Origin: Hydrogenophaga sp.
Lineage (GTDB): Bacteria; Pseudomonadota; Gammaproteobacteria; Burkholderiales; Burkholderiaceae_C
Direction: 5' to 3'
Length of the DNA: 64,000 bases
NCBI RefSeq assembly: GCF_025699295.1
Contig: NZ_JAILWB010000008.1
Coordinates: 62,001 to 126,000, forward strand
Positions within the stretch are counted from its first letter, which is position 1. Each line of letters opens with the position of its first letter. A program made the position numbers and the translations under genes. Positions 1-7,377 of this stretch are shown here, piece by piece. The notes beneath the pieces were generated by a model. The model had not been told where the DNA came from. It worked only from the letters and a program-made list of their open reading frames with translations, and did not search any database.

Positions 1-93
1 CTTGCTGGCTGGGGCTTGCGAAAGAGCCTGGAGCGCCATGGCGCCGAGGTAGTAGCCGCAGTTCCACGGACTCTGTTCACGCGGTAGCAGCAT
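1..93 (-). CDS. ABC-3C system middle component, partial
   Basis: An ATG at 93 opens a frame of 31 codons that runs off the left edge of the window. The first residues read MLLPREQSPWN and are followed by a Gly/Ala/Leu-rich helix. Small middle components of ABC-three-component (ABC-3C) conflict systems often begin in this way (family knowledge). The frame overlaps the end of the preceding gene by 17 bp, which suggests translational coupling. By analogy with known systems the ABC ATPase would lie further left. The assignment rests on context plus a short N-terminus. Confidence 0.5.
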   Translation of the reverse strand, partial: MLLPREQSPWNCGYYLGAMALQALSQAPASK

Positions 94-787
94 CGGCGGG
101 CCTTTCGAGTACTTGGCATTCGATGACAGCGTCGGCAACGATCAAGCTAATTGCCAGGTCGGCTGTCTCCTGCATGACGGAACTAGCTAGCGCCGCGGCC
201 TGAAAGTCGGCCGTCATTTCGGAAATCACCGCCTGCACGAGGGCTACCGCATTCTTCCGGGCAAAGTCGTGCGCTTGGGTATGGTGCACCCCATTCAAAT
301 CGCATAATCTGTGCAACACGCTGTGGTACGCGACAGCTGCGCGGCGCCGCACCATGCGCCCGGCGTCGTCGTTGCGTTGTTCGATCCCGCGGTAAGCTGA
401 TTCAAGAACGCCAATGTGCTTGAGATAGTCAGTGATGAAGGGATGCGCTGGCGGGAAGTCGTTGTAGGCCAGCTTCTCGTCGATCTCAGGTGGCAATAAA
501 CGCCTTGGCGCGTCGCCGTAACTCGACCAGTCCTCGGAAAACTTCGCAACGACGCGAGAAAGATAGGAAGGCAACTGCCGGGCGACCTGCTGCTGCACAG
601 CTAGAGTGAGGGTCGTCGCGGTGATGTTGAGAATTGAGCCGTTGTTGTCGCCGGCAACTGCTACGCTGCCTTTGTCTGCGGTGGCGGCTGGTGCTGCCGG
701 CACCAAGCCGCCCAGCCTAGCGATGAACTGGCCAGGCGATGGAACCAACGACCGTTTGTCGCTAGCACCGCCTTGGTCGTTGCTCAT
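77..787 (-). CDS. ABC-3C effector-arm protein with C-terminal ABC-3C domain
   Basis: A 236-residue protein. Residues 100-145 read EKLAYNDFPP, then ITDYLKHIGVLESAYRGIE. This asparagine/tyrosine-rich pattern is the signature of the C-terminal domain that ties effectors to ABC-3C conflict systems (family knowledge). Residues 40-52 contain GSVAVAGDNNGSI, a glycine/asparagine motif that recurs almost unchanged in the membrane protein encoded just upstream. No enzymatic domain is recognisable in the first 80 residues. Its ATG overlaps the upstream stop (ATGA at 784-787), so the genes form one operon. Likely role: the sensor or effector arm of an anti-phage or anti-plasmid system. Confidence 0.65.
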   Translation of the reverse strand: MSNDQGGASDKRSLVPSPGQFIARLGGLVPAAPAATADKGSVAVAGDNNGSILNITATTLTLAVQQQVARQLPSYLSRVVAKFSEDWSSYGDAPRRLLPPEIDEKLAYNDFPPAHPFITDYLKHIGVLESAYRGIEQRNDDAGRMVRRRAAVAYHSVLHRLCDLNGVHHTQAHDFARKNAVALVQAVISEMTADFQAAALASSVMQETADLAISLIVADAVIECQVLERPADAATA

Positions 788-1056
788 TTGGCCGCAAGGT
801 GGAACGCGTGCCAGATGGTCACGCCGATGCCAATCAATTCAACAACGATCGCCACCCAGGTCAGCCAGTGCGTTTCGTGCGGCGCCAGCGGCGGTGCGCC
901 CAGGTTCACGTTAGTGATCGAACCCTTGTTGCTGCCGCCGACGGCGACGGAACCGCCGCTGGCTTCAACTCGAACACTTCTCGATCCAGCACGGCGGCCC
1001 GTCAAGAAGAGCACCACGCCCAGCAACATCAATGCAAGTCCCACATACAGTTCCAC
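784..1056 (-). CDS. Small two-segment membrane protein of the ABC-3C operon
   Basis: A 90-residue protein with a hydrophobic segment at residues 4-20 and another at about 67-85. Between them lies GSVAVGGSNKGSITN, nearly identical to the GSVAVAGDNNGSI motif of the next protein in the operon. This first gene of the operon is probably the membrane-acting component. Its stop overlaps the next start (ATGA). The shared motif suggests that the two proteins either bind the same partner or bind each other. The function is inferred from context only. Confidence 0.6.
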   Translation of the reverse strand: MELYVGLALMLLGVVLFLTGRRAGSRSVRVEASGGSVAVGGSNKGSITNVNLGAPPLAPHETHWLTWVAIVVELIGIGVTIWHAFHLAAK

Positions 1057-1203
1057 GTGCCTGTCCTCCTCCGTACCAGTTCTCGATCACGATGCGCACT
1101 GCTTGCAATTGGCATCCGCACCTTGCTGTGCGCCGGTCAGCGGCGGCATCGGTCCGCGATTGTCTCTCAAACATTACCTGCTCCAAAGCCATATCCCGAA
1201 GAG

Positions 1204-1219
1204 CGTGATCCAGATCACA
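1204..1219. promoter_or_regulatory. CRP/FNR-like palindrome upstream of the ABC-3C operon
   Basis: On the minus strand the site reads TGTGATCTGGATCACG, which matches the CRP consensus TGTGA-N6-TCACA at 9 of 10 fixed positions. It lies about 150 bp upstream of the first ABC-3C gene in an otherwise empty 250-bp interval (1057-1307). Binding is inferred from the pattern alone. Confidence 0.4.
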
Positions 1220-1307
1220 CTCTGCATAGGAATTGCTCGCAAGCAGCGAAGCCAAGGACCGGCCGATCCACTGTCGTGTGACGGACGTTGCTGACATAGC
1301 GCACTTG

Positions 1308-1865
1308 TCATCGCCGGGATGACAGGAGCGCCACATCAACCACTCGCGCAGAGCAATCTCTACTCTGCTCAATAAGCCAAAAAAGCGCTTGACTACATTT
1401 CGATGCGCAATCCGCTCTGGAGTCCGGAAACGATGGCAGCCCTCGCCCGCCGATCACTCGCACGGGGAAGGACGCAGACAGCGTGGGCTGTCCAATGCGC
1501 ACCTCCACTTCAAGGCCGTGCTTCTTGGCAAAGACTTTCATCTTGGCCAGCTCGTCCTTGGCCAGCTGGGCAATCTCGGGCTGCTCCACCCCGGTGTTGG
1601 AGTGAACCACCAGGATGGGCATCGGCTGCTCGCCCTGCTCTTTCATCTCACGTGCCGTGTTCAGCACCAGGTTGGCCAGAGAGGATGAGTCCTTGCCACT
1701 GGAGAACGCTATGACGGGGGCCAGGCCCTTTGCCATGACGCTTCTGATGCGACGCATCGCGCGCATCACAGGGGTTTCCCTGCGCAGTGGAATGACGCCG
1801 CCCATGGCCTGTCCTGCTGGCTGGTCTGGTGCCGCATTGGGCTGTTCGAACAGTTCGCTTTGCAT
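1308..1865 (-). pseudogene. DndC/PAPS-reductase-like gene, 3' end replaced
   Basis: The first 156 codons encode a PP-loop enzyme of the PAPS reductase family. FSSGKDSSSLANL is the nucleotide loop, followed by ILVVHSNTGVEQPEI and ASFPVRVIGGRGLPSFPDS, as in DndC- and IbrA-type proteins. Just after DCASK (about position 1398) the similarity stops, and 29 unrelated codons follow to a TGA at 1308. Full-length relatives continue for at least a hundred more residues (family knowledge). The join probably marks the right end of the ABC-3C island. The gene has a structured leader (1880-1932) and follows the 66-residue gene at 1975-2175. Confidence 0.7.
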
Positions 1866-1879
1866 GGTTGTGTCCCATG

Positions 1880-1932
1880 AAGGCGAAGCTCGACCGCCGC
1901 GAGGCAGTCGATACCTCGCGGGGTTGATGGAG
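1880..1932 (-). promoter_or_regulatory. Structured leader L1 (alternative hairpins)
   Basis: Minus-strand leader starting ATCAACCCC. Stem B pairs CCGCGAGG with CCTCGCGG. The competing stem A pairs UCGACUG, from the loop of B, with downstream CGGUCGA. Compared with L2, the changes in stem B are compensatory (C-G to T-A). It precedes the truncated DndC-like gene. Confidence 0.7.
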
Positions 1933-1974
1933 CGCCCAGGCGATGCCGGGCGCGTGTAGCTCAGCAGTTGAGCG

Positions 1975-2175
1975 CTATTGCGACAGCCCGAGGGCTTCTC
2001 GGCGGTCGGCCGTGGTGAGCACAGTGTTGGCGCGGGCCAGCTGAGCCCAGGCGATTGCCGGAACCGTGGCCGTCCACTGCAGGCCGTACTGGCCCACGAG
2101 CGTCTTGAAGCTTGCCATCGCCTCCTCCCGCGTGGGAGGTTGCTCGGGCGCGCTGGGCATGAGTTGGTCTTGCAT
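1975..2175 (-). CDS. Small protein of unknown function (66 aa)
   Basis: The start MQDQLMPSAPEQ was chosen because it sits directly behind leader L2. A longer upstream reading would translate the leader itself. The product is soluble, with an alpha-helical look (REEAMASFKTLVGQYGLQW) and an alanine-rich C-terminus, and has no motif I recognise. It is the first gene of a two-gene unit with the DndC-like remnant and has its own regulon promoter at 2352-2393. Confidence 0.55.
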   Translation of the reverse strand: MQDQLMPSAPEQPPTREEAMASFKTLVGQYGLQWTATVPAIAWAQLARANTVLTTADRREALGLSQ

Positions 2176-2190
2176 GGTGAGTCTCAAAGT

Positions 2191-2238
2191 GAATGAAGAC
2201 CCACCGCCGTGAGGCAGTGAATCCTCACGGGGTTGATG
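2191..2238 (-). promoter_or_regulatory. Structured leader L2 (alternative hairpins)
   Basis: Minus-strand leader starting ATCAACCCC. Stem B pairs CCGTGAGG with CCTCACGG (8 bp). Stem A pairs UUCACUG with CGGUGGG through G-U pairs. It ends about 20 nt before the ATG at 2175 and is closely related to L1, with compensatory changes. Confidence 0.7.
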
Positions 2239-2351
2239 CGTTGCGCCGTAGGTGGTGCAGCGCTGTGGATGACACTCCGGAGTCACCCGTTGGGCTTGGC
2301 ATGCACAGCGCGATGGCGGCATGCGAGAACGTCAAAGACGAAAACGCTAGC

Positions 2352-2393
2352 AGTCTAGGCTGGGTTCGTGGCCCGCGCAAACGATCTGGCTTG
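2352..2393 (-). promoter_or_regulatory. Regulon promoter candidate for 1975-2175 (weak box)
   Basis: -10 TAGACT (2352-2357), 17 bp, -35 TTGCGC (2375-2380), 7 bp, then CAAGCC in the box position (2388-2393). The geometry is exact, but the box matches the TGGACC consensus poorly. I see nothing else in 2394-2583 apart from the upstream region of the plus-strand operon. Confidence 0.45.
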
Positions 2394-2583
2394 GCTGCGT
2401 CGCCGCCAAGGGGAGCGGGCCGCGGAGGGGATGTCTACATGCCCTGGTGCCGGTGTTGATCGCCCTTTGACGCTGTGGGGGCAGCCTATCTTTGTGGTGC
2501 GGAGGCCTTGACTGATCGCAGTTGAGTGCGACTCTGGGCTCATGAAGCTCTTCTCCATCAACGTTTCGAAAGACTCTTGAACC

Positions 2584-3030
2584 ATGACTGACATCAACCG
2601 TGGTGAAGACCACGAAGACTTGGCTGCGCGCTGCGCGGAAATTGAGCACTGGCAAAAGACAGGCTTGCTCAAAGGCGACGCGCTGCGCGCCTATGCTGAG
2701 CGGAAGTATCCAGGGGATGACCACGCGTTGCAGTTGGCAGAGGCCGACACGGCGCGCGAGGCATACCGGTTCGTTGCTTCTGCAAGCCTTGTTGTCCCCG
2801 TTGTGGACAAGCGGGACCACCGGGATGGCGCTCGCCTCAATGCCATGGAGCGCCACCGCATTGCGGTGATTCCTGAGTTCGAAGGCCCTTGGGATGCCGA
2901 AGTCTACGGTGAGGATGGCGAGCCGCAAGTTCGTGGAAGTGGCAACTCGCCGCGGGAAGCCATCGACAGTGCGCTGGTGGCGCTCGATCGCCTTCAAGAC
3001 GACGACAAGGGCATGGCGGACGCCTCATGA
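2584..3030 (+). CDS. Unknown protein, first gene of the glycosylase operon
   Basis: A 148-residue acidic protein of no recognised family. The first half is helical (AEIEHWQKTGLLKGDALRAY). The second half (residues 85-135: IAVIPEFEGPWDAEVYGEDG and onward) looks like a small beta-rich domain followed by a helix. Its stop overlaps the next start (ATGA at 3027-3030), so it is translationally coupled to the 94-residue protein and then to the HhH-GPD-like protein. Context suggests a role with that DNA-repair-like enzyme, but nothing in the sequence proves it. Confidence 0.6.
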   Translation: MTDINRGEDHEDLAARCAEIEHWQKTGLLKGDALRAYAERKYPGDDHALQLAEADTAREAYRFVASASLVVPVVDKRDHRDGARLNAMERHRIAVIPEFEGPWDAEVYGEDGEPQVRGSGNSPREAIDSALVALDRLQDDDKGMADAS

Positions 3031-3311
3031 AGATCGATCGCATGCGTGCCGGGATGGTGGTCTTCGATGTGGGCCGCTCGAAGATGGGGAACACGACTAT
3101 GACGACAGTCAGCGTGTGGCGAGTCCATATCAGTTCGGTTGATCTCGATGGCCGCCGAGTCGAAGCTTCCTGGAATGGAAACACGCCGAGGTGGTTCAGC
3201 GAGCGCCAGACGTCGAGGTGGCGTGAGAAGGCGCCCCTACTGGTGAAGATTGGCTACGGCTATCGCTTGGCAACGAGTGCCGAACTGAAAGCAGCGGGGA
3301 GGGCTTCGTGA
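3027..3311 (+). CDS. Small beta-rich protein of the glycosylase operon
   Basis: A 94-residue protein with repeated beta-strand patterns (VVFDVGRSKMGNTTMTTVSV, WRVHISSVDLDGRRVEASWN) and a conserved-looking tryptophan-rich middle. It overlaps both neighbours by 4 bp (ATGA at 3027, GTGA at 3308), so all three genes of the operon are coupled. No family is recognised. The fold could be a small SH3- or Tudor-like barrel, which is a guess from the strand pattern. Confidence 0.55.
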   Translation: MKIDRMRAGMVVFDVGRSKMGNTTMTTVSVWRVHISSVDLDGRRVEASWNGNTPRWFSERQTSRWREKAPLLVKIGYGYRLATSAELKAAGRAS

Positions 3312-3877
3312 TCACAGTCGAGGATTTCCAGAAAATTCGCGCACGCCTTGGCGCTCAGGCCGAAGACGACATTCAATGGTCCGAGAGCGTGACCGCGCCC
3401 AGCGATGCCGAGAGTTTCGCTCGCGAGGCCATCTTCGTGATCTGCAACAGCGGCATGAAGGCGACTGTCGCGCAGGGGATATATCAGCGCTGCATGAAGG
3501 CGCTCTATGCAGGTAGCGAAGTCTCGGATGCCTTCGGGCATGCTGGGAAGGTCTCGGCAATCGAGAGGATCTGGCGGGAACGTGAAGCACTCTTGCAGGC
3601 GTACCTGACCGCGGACGACAAGCTGGGGTTCTGTGCGAGCCTGCCTTGGGTTGGGGACATCACGAAGTACCACCTCGCAAAGAACCTGGGCGCTGATGTG
3701 GCCAAGCCTGACGTGCACTTGCAGCGCCTGGCGGATCGAGAGCAGACGACAGTCCACGAACTGTGTGAACGCTTGGCGCATGAGGTTGGACTGCGTGTCG
3801 CGACCGTGGATACCGTCCTTTGGCGGGCCTGTGCGTGCGGTGTCATCAACTCTCGTACTGGAGATATCTGCGCTTGA
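3308..3877 (+). CDS. HhH-GPD DNA glycosylase-like protein
   Basis: A 189-residue protein starting at the GTG of a GTGA overlap. Residues 113-143 read LPWVGDITKYHLAKNLGADV, then AKPDVHLQRLA. This is a helix-hairpin-helix followed by the (V/K)-x-D-x-H-x-x-R segment, whose aspartate is catalytic in endonuclease III/AlkA-type glycosylases (family knowledge). The four-cysteine iron-sulphur loop of EndoIII is absent. It is shorter than typical glycosylases (about 210 residues) and lacks the lysine of bifunctional members at the usual position. Likely role: removal or recognition of a modified or damaged base, perhaps to protect or process plasmid DNA. Confidence 0.65.
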   Translation: MITVEDFQKIRARLGAQAEDDIQWSESVTAPSDAESFAREAIFVICNSGMKATVAQGIYQRCMKALYAGSEVSDAFGHAGKVSAIERIWREREALLQAYLTADDKLGFCASLPWVGDITKYHLAKNLGADVAKPDVHLQRLADREQTTVHELCERLAHEVGLRVATVDTVLWRACACGVINSRTGDICA

Positions 3878-3927
3878 CGTAGCGATAGTGTGTCGCTGGG
3901 TGCAGGGGAATTTCGTGCCGCGTGCTC

Positions 3928-3955
3928 TTGACGAATGCTGGTTGCGTGCAATTCT
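3928..3955 (+). promoter_or_regulatory. Promoter candidate for 4001-4878
   Basis: TTGACG (3928-3933), 16 bp, AATTCT (3950-3955), 45 bp upstream of the ATG at 4001. A moderate sigma70-like match judged by eye. Confidence 0.35.
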
Positions 3956-4000
3956 GTTGTCAGGAAGGCCGTCGCCTTCAAGCCCTGAGACTGCAAAGCA

Positions 4001-4321
4001 ATGAACGATTCGATCCCTACCGCCGAATGTCCGGTGCAGCCGGTCCTGACCCCGCGCAGCAGCCGCGCCGATGTCCGTAACCCGATGCTGGCTATCCCCG
4101 AGGTGCGTGCGGCCTACGCCGCCTTGCCGCTGAGCGCCCGCGTCGCCTTGGTCAAGATGCTGCAGGCCACCAGCCGCACGTGCCGGGCCAACGCCGAGGT
4201 GGCCTACAGGAAGCACAAGCCCCCGATGTATGCCTATTGGAAGGCCATGGGCGTGAATGCCCGCCACCTTGCGCTCGCCGGCAAAGCCACTGAGTTTGAT
4301 CTTTCCATTTCGGACAAATGA
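4001..4321 (+). CDS. Unknown protein coupled to the thermonuclease gene
   Basis: A 106-residue basic protein with no recognised domain. The middle (residues 30-75) is predicted helical: EVRAAYAALPLSARVALVKM, then a basic stretch around RKHKPPMYAYWK. Its TGA overlaps the ATG of the next gene (ATGA at 4318-4321), so the two are translated together. It could be a nucleic-acid-binding partner of the nuclease, judged only from its charge and context. Confidence 0.5.
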   Translation: MNDSIPTAECPVQPVLTPRSSRADVRNPMLAIPEVRAAYAALPLSARVALVKMLQATSRTCRANAEVAYRKHKPPMYAYWKAMGVNARHLALAGKATEFDLSISDK

Positions 4322-4878
4322 AACTCCTCCTCCTCTCCACTGGCCTGCGCATGATTGGCCTGCCCGGCTGGGCCGCTCGATGGCTCGCGCGCCTGCTGCT
4401 GCTGGGTGCCCTGGCCGCCTCGACCTCTCACCTGTGGGCGGGCGAGTTCTCAGCTCGCGTCGTCGGCGTGGCCGATGGCGACACCATCACGGTGCTGACG
4501 GCGTCCAAGGAAAACATTCGGGTTCGGCTGCAGGGCATCGACGCGCCCGAATCCGGTCAGGCCTTCGGCAGCGCTTCCAAGCGCTCGCTCTCCGATCTTG
4601 TCTACGGCAAGACGGTCTCCGTGCGCTTCGCCAAGCAAGACCGGTACGGCCGCATCCTGGGCACTGTCTTCCTCGGCGGTGCGGACATCAACCTGATGCA
4701 GGTGGAGCGCGGCATGGCCTGGCACTACAAGTTCTACGAGCGCGATCAGAGTGCAAGCGACCGACAACGCTACTCCCTCGCCGAACAAGGGGCGCGTACG
4801 ACCGGCATTGGTCTCTGGCGGGACCGAAGTCCCATGCCCCCATGGGATTACCGCCGTTCCTCGAAGGGAGCGAGGTAG
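4318..4878 (+). CDS. Secreted thermonuclease (staphylococcal-nuclease fold)
   Basis: A 186-residue protein. Residues 1-41 form a long signal peptide with a hydrophobic core (WLARLLLLGALAAS) ending near LWA-GEF. The mature part has the SNase motifs: VVGVADGDTI, RVRLQGIDAPE, DRYGRILGTVFLGG and DINLMQVERGMAWHYKF. Conserved Asp, Arg and Glu residues are therefore in place for calcium-dependent cleavage of DNA or RNA. Plasmid-encoded copies are common near transfer genes (family knowledge). The product should act in the periplasm, possibly clearing extracellular nucleic acid during transfer, although that role is inference. Confidence 0.85.
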   Translation: MKLLLLSTGLRMIGLPGWAARWLARLLLLGALAASTSHLWAGEFSARVVGVADGDTITVLTASKENIRVRLQGIDAPESGQAFGSASKRSLSDLVYGKTVSVRFAKQDRYGRILGTVFLGGADINLMQVERGMAWHYKFYERDQSASDRQRYSLAEQGARTTGIGLWRDRSPMPPWDYRRSSKGAR

Positions 4879-4882
4879 AGCA

Positions 4883-4999
4883 ATGCATTCTTTTCACGAC
4901 AGCCAGCGGTCCAAGGTCTGTCAGTGGGAGGCGGCCACGTGGAAGCGAGACACCCTGGTGCCGCTGACTCACTGGCTCGAAGGCACTTTGGCGAGGTAG
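4883..4999 (+). CDS. Possible 38-residue peptide
   Basis: ATG at 4883 with a purine-rich GAGGTAGAG just upstream. The frame encodes a tryptophan-rich peptide (KVCQWEAATWKRDTLVPLTH) and ends 9 bp before the next gene. It fits neatly between two co-oriented genes, which is the main support. It could equally be spacer sequence. Confidence 0.3.
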   Translation: MHSFHDSQRSKVCQWEAATWKRDTLVPLTHWLEGTLAR

Positions 5000-5008
5000 A
5001 TTGCACCC

Positions 5009-5500
5009 ATGGGAAGTACGAAGCGCAGCAGGCCATTCCAGTCACGCTGGAAGCCCGCCTTGAACACGTTTGAGATCGCGGCGACCAGGGCGCGCAAGCT
5101 GCCTGCAGACGTGTTGGTCGGGTTGCGCACCAGCTTGGCCGGCTCGATCGATGCGCTGGGCCAGGAAGGTGCCTCAGCCACGGCCTGGCAGGATCTATGC
5201 GTGGCCTGCATCATGGCGCGGCGCATCGAGATGCACGGAGTGGTCAAGGGCCTGGCTGCACTCATTGGCGATGCCCTGCGCGTGCTCAATGACGTGCACA
5301 AGCGCAGCTTGGTCGACGGCCACTGGCACTTCAGTGTGCCCAGCGAGGACGAACTCGCCGTGCTGCGCGAGATGGTCGAGATGCACGGTTTTCAGCTGGA
5401 GCAGCTGAGTGTGGGTGAGTTTGATCAGGTTCTAGTTGCGGCGCGCAGTGAGATCGCCTCCATGGGCATTGTCGTTGCCACGCCCGCGTCGGCCCCGTAG
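5009..5500 (+). CDS. Unknown protein (163 aa)
   Basis: A helical protein with no recognised domain. Residues 35-70 (LVGLRTSLAGSIDALGQEGA and onward) and residues 118-150 (LAVLREMVEMHGFQLEQLS) look like amphipathic helices. It is the last gene of the plus-strand cluster that begins at 4001 and is followed by a strong bidirectional terminator. Confidence 0.5.
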   Translation: MGSTKRSRPFQSRWKPALNTFEIAATRARKLPADVLVGLRTSLAGSIDALGQEGASATAWQDLCVACIMARRIEMHGVVKGLAALIGDALRVLNDVHKRSLVDGHWHFSVPSEDELAVLREMVEMHGFQLEQLSVGEFDQVLVAARSEIASMGIVVATPASAP

Positions 5501-5513
5501 CGCCAAACAGAAA

Positions 5514-5559
5514 AAGCCCCACCGGTTGCCAAGCTGCTGCCTGGCTCCCGGTGGGGCTT
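5514..5559. terminator. Bidirectional terminator
   Basis: AAGCCCCACCGG (5514-5525) pairs with CCGGTGGGGCTT (5548-5559). A-rich and T-rich flanks on both sides let it end both the plus-strand gene at 5009 and the minus-strand methyltransferase gene at 5574. Confidence 0.85.
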
Positions 5560-5573
5560 GTTCGTTTTCTGGA

Positions 5574-7139
5574 TCAGAGGAAGGCTGCTGCCAACTCGTC
5601 GAGTTCGTCGACCGTCTGTTCAACGGCTTCGTGTTGTTCGTCCTGCGGTGCCTGCAGCACCAGCAAGACCGTTGGCACTTCGGTCCCCGAGGCCTTGAAC
5701 GCTCCGCGTCCAATCTGTTGGGTCGCCAGCGCGTGTTTTTCAACCCAGAGGGCGAAGGCGCGGCTCATGGCGTTGTCGGCCGTCTGCCAGGTCGTCGATG
5801 CGATGGCCGCCAGTCGACCGCCCGGCCTGACGAACTTCATGGCGTGCGTGATGTGCGCAATGTCCTTGCCACCGGAGAACGGCGGGTTGAGCAAGACGCG
5901 ATCAAAGCGCGGCGACGGCGCCACTTGCAGGAAGTCCTCGGGACGCTCAATGGCGAACCCCAGGCCTTGCAAATGCGCGACATTGCGCGGCATCAACTCG
6001 TGGCAGGTCACATTGGCCTTGCCCACCACCTCGGCCGCGGCCATGGCGATGGCGCCCTCTCCCGCCTGGGGTTCGAGCACCAGCATGCCTGGCTCCAGGC
6101 CCACTTGCAGCAGAAGCTGCGCCACAAGCTCGGGCGGCGTTGGGAAGAACTCATAGTCCTTGGACGTGAGCAGTTCCCCTTCGAAGATGGCTGTGGCGAT
6201 GGTCTCTGCCGGACTGGTAGAAAACACATGCGCTTGCTTCGGCGTGGACCACTTACCCCCCATTTCCGTGAGCACGTCGTTGACGGCCTTGTACAGCTTG
6301 GGTGACAGGCGCTCCACGATGCGGACCTCGTTGCCGGTGATCTGCACGTTGTTGAGCACAGCCAAAACGTCCTCTTTCAGCTTCGTCGCACGGGGGACCA
6401 TCGACGCACTGGAGGCGACGCCGGCAACCTTGCGCGAGGCGCCCTTGCCCTTGGGCAACGGGGCCGCTTTGAGCGGAGGGGCTACCTGCCAGTTCATCTG
6501 CATCGCTGGTACCTCAGTGGGCCAATTGCGCTCCGCGAACTTGATCGATAGCGATGAGCCTCGTGGCTCCTCATTGAGTGACACTTTCTCGACTGATTGG
6601 CGCGGCCAGCCAGGCTGGCTCACCAGGTACTGCAGCGCCTCGATGCGATCGAGCTGCTGCTTGCGTGCACGGTCTTCGAACACGGCCATGCGCAGCGTGT
6701 GCCACTCCGCGGCGACTTCAAGGACTTTGATGGTGGCGTCCATGTGCCAGTCCTCGGCAATTTCAGCCTTGCCCTTGAAGTTTTGCAGCAAGCACCAGGC
6801 GGAGTCCAGGCTGAGCACTCGGTCGTCGAGCGTTTCGGTATTCATCCGCATCGGATTCTTTGCAACGCCCAGCAGGGCCACGCATAGACTCAGCGGGTGA
6901 TTCGGCTCCAGCAAAAGTGCGTCGTGCACCGAGATCTGGATGTCATCGCCGATCGGGCGTGCACTGATCAGAGGCCGCGCTTGCGCGTCGCGCAGCTGAC
7001 GTGTGCCGTCCTCGGTTTCGAGGATCGTGGTGCCGTCGTCGAGTTCCAACACCGGCACTTCCCAAGGAAAGAGAGCGCGCAGGGCCAGGATGGGCGAGAT
7101 CTGCTTCAGGCGAGCCAGAAGCAACATGTGAGATTTCAT
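5574..7139 (-). CDS. DNA adenine methyltransferase-like protein with N-terminal extension
   Basis: A 521-residue protein. The start MKSHMLLLARLKQ was chosen because leader L3 lies immediately upstream. Residues 1-230 are of unknown function. From about 285 (LSPKLYKAVNDVLTEMGGKW) it resembles the lead-in domain of phage and plasmid class I methyltransferases. The SAM-binding motif VLEPQAGEGA lies near 358 and the catalytic NPPF motif (LLNPPFSGGKD) near 418, an order typical of N6-adenine enzymes. No restriction nuclease is adjacent, so it is an orphan enzyme. It may mask plasmid DNA from host restriction or have a regulatory role. It is driven by the regulon promoter at 7261-7302. Confidence 0.75.
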   Translation of the reverse strand: MKSHMLLLARLKQISPILALRALFPWEVPVLELDDGTTILETEDGTRQLRDAQARPLISARPIGDDIQISVHDALLLEPNHPLSLCVALLGVAKNPMRMNTETLDDRVLSLDSAWCLLQNFKGKAEIAEDWHMDATIKVLEVAAEWHTLRMAVFEDRARKQQLDRIEALQYLVSQPGWPRQSVEKVSLNEEPRGSSLSIKFAERNWPTEVPAMQMNWQVAPPLKAAPLPKGKGASRKVAGVASSASMVPRATKLKEDVLAVLNNVQITGNEVRIVERLSPKLYKAVNDVLTEMGGKWSTPKQAHVFSTSPAETIATAIFEGELLTSKDYEFFPTPPELVAQLLLQVGLEPGMLVLEPQAGEGAIAMAAAEVVGKANVTCHELMPRNVAHLQGLGFAIERPEDFLQVAPSPRFDRVLLNPPFSGGKDIAHITHAMKFVRPGGRLAAIASTTWQTADNAMSRAFALWVEKHALATQQIGRGAFKASGTEVPTVLLVLQAPQDEQHEAVEQTVDELDELAAAFL

Positions 7140-7155
7140 GGGGGGCCTGTGGAAA

Positions 7156-7210
7156 TGAAGGGCCCCCGACCCGTGAGGGGCAATGGAGCCCCTACTGGGT
7201 GGGTGAAGGC
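7156..7210 (-). promoter_or_regulatory. Structured leader L3
   Basis: Minus-strand leader starting CTTCACCCACCC. AGGGGC pairs with GCCCCT around a short loop, with outer CCC:GGG pairing and a downstream GGGGGCCC run able to compete. It is more divergent than the other copies. It precedes the methyltransferase at 5574-7139. Confidence 0.55.
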
Positions 7211-7260
7211 GCCACGGCGGCAAAGCGCGGGCGCGTACGTCGCATGGACGAACGGGGGTG

Positions 7261-7302
7261 AGTTTGGCCGGGCTTGGGTGCACGGGCAAGCGAAACGGTC
7301 CA
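7261..7302 (-). promoter_or_regulatory. Regulon promoter for 5574-7139
   Basis: -10 CAAACT (7261-7266), 17 bp, -35 TTGCCC (7284-7289), 7 bp, box TGGACC (7297-7302). The wider box reads ACTGGACCGTTTCG on the minus strand. Confidence 0.75.
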
Positions 7303-7377
7303 GTCCCGAGCAAGTGGGCCAACGGCCCCCGTGGGGACACCCCGGACTTGGTGGTGATAGTTTCGTTATGATCTGCG

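Noticed and set aside
965-1372. Minus-strand frame of 135 codons across the ABC-3C upstream region
   Set aside because: Overlaps two better-supported genes and has the composition of a shadow frame.
1957-1980. TAGCTCAGCAGTTGAGC resembles a tRNA D-arm; a similar TAGCTCAGCAG occurs on the minus strand near 42590
   Set aside because: No acceptor stem, anticodon stem or TTCGANTC loop can be built around either copy.
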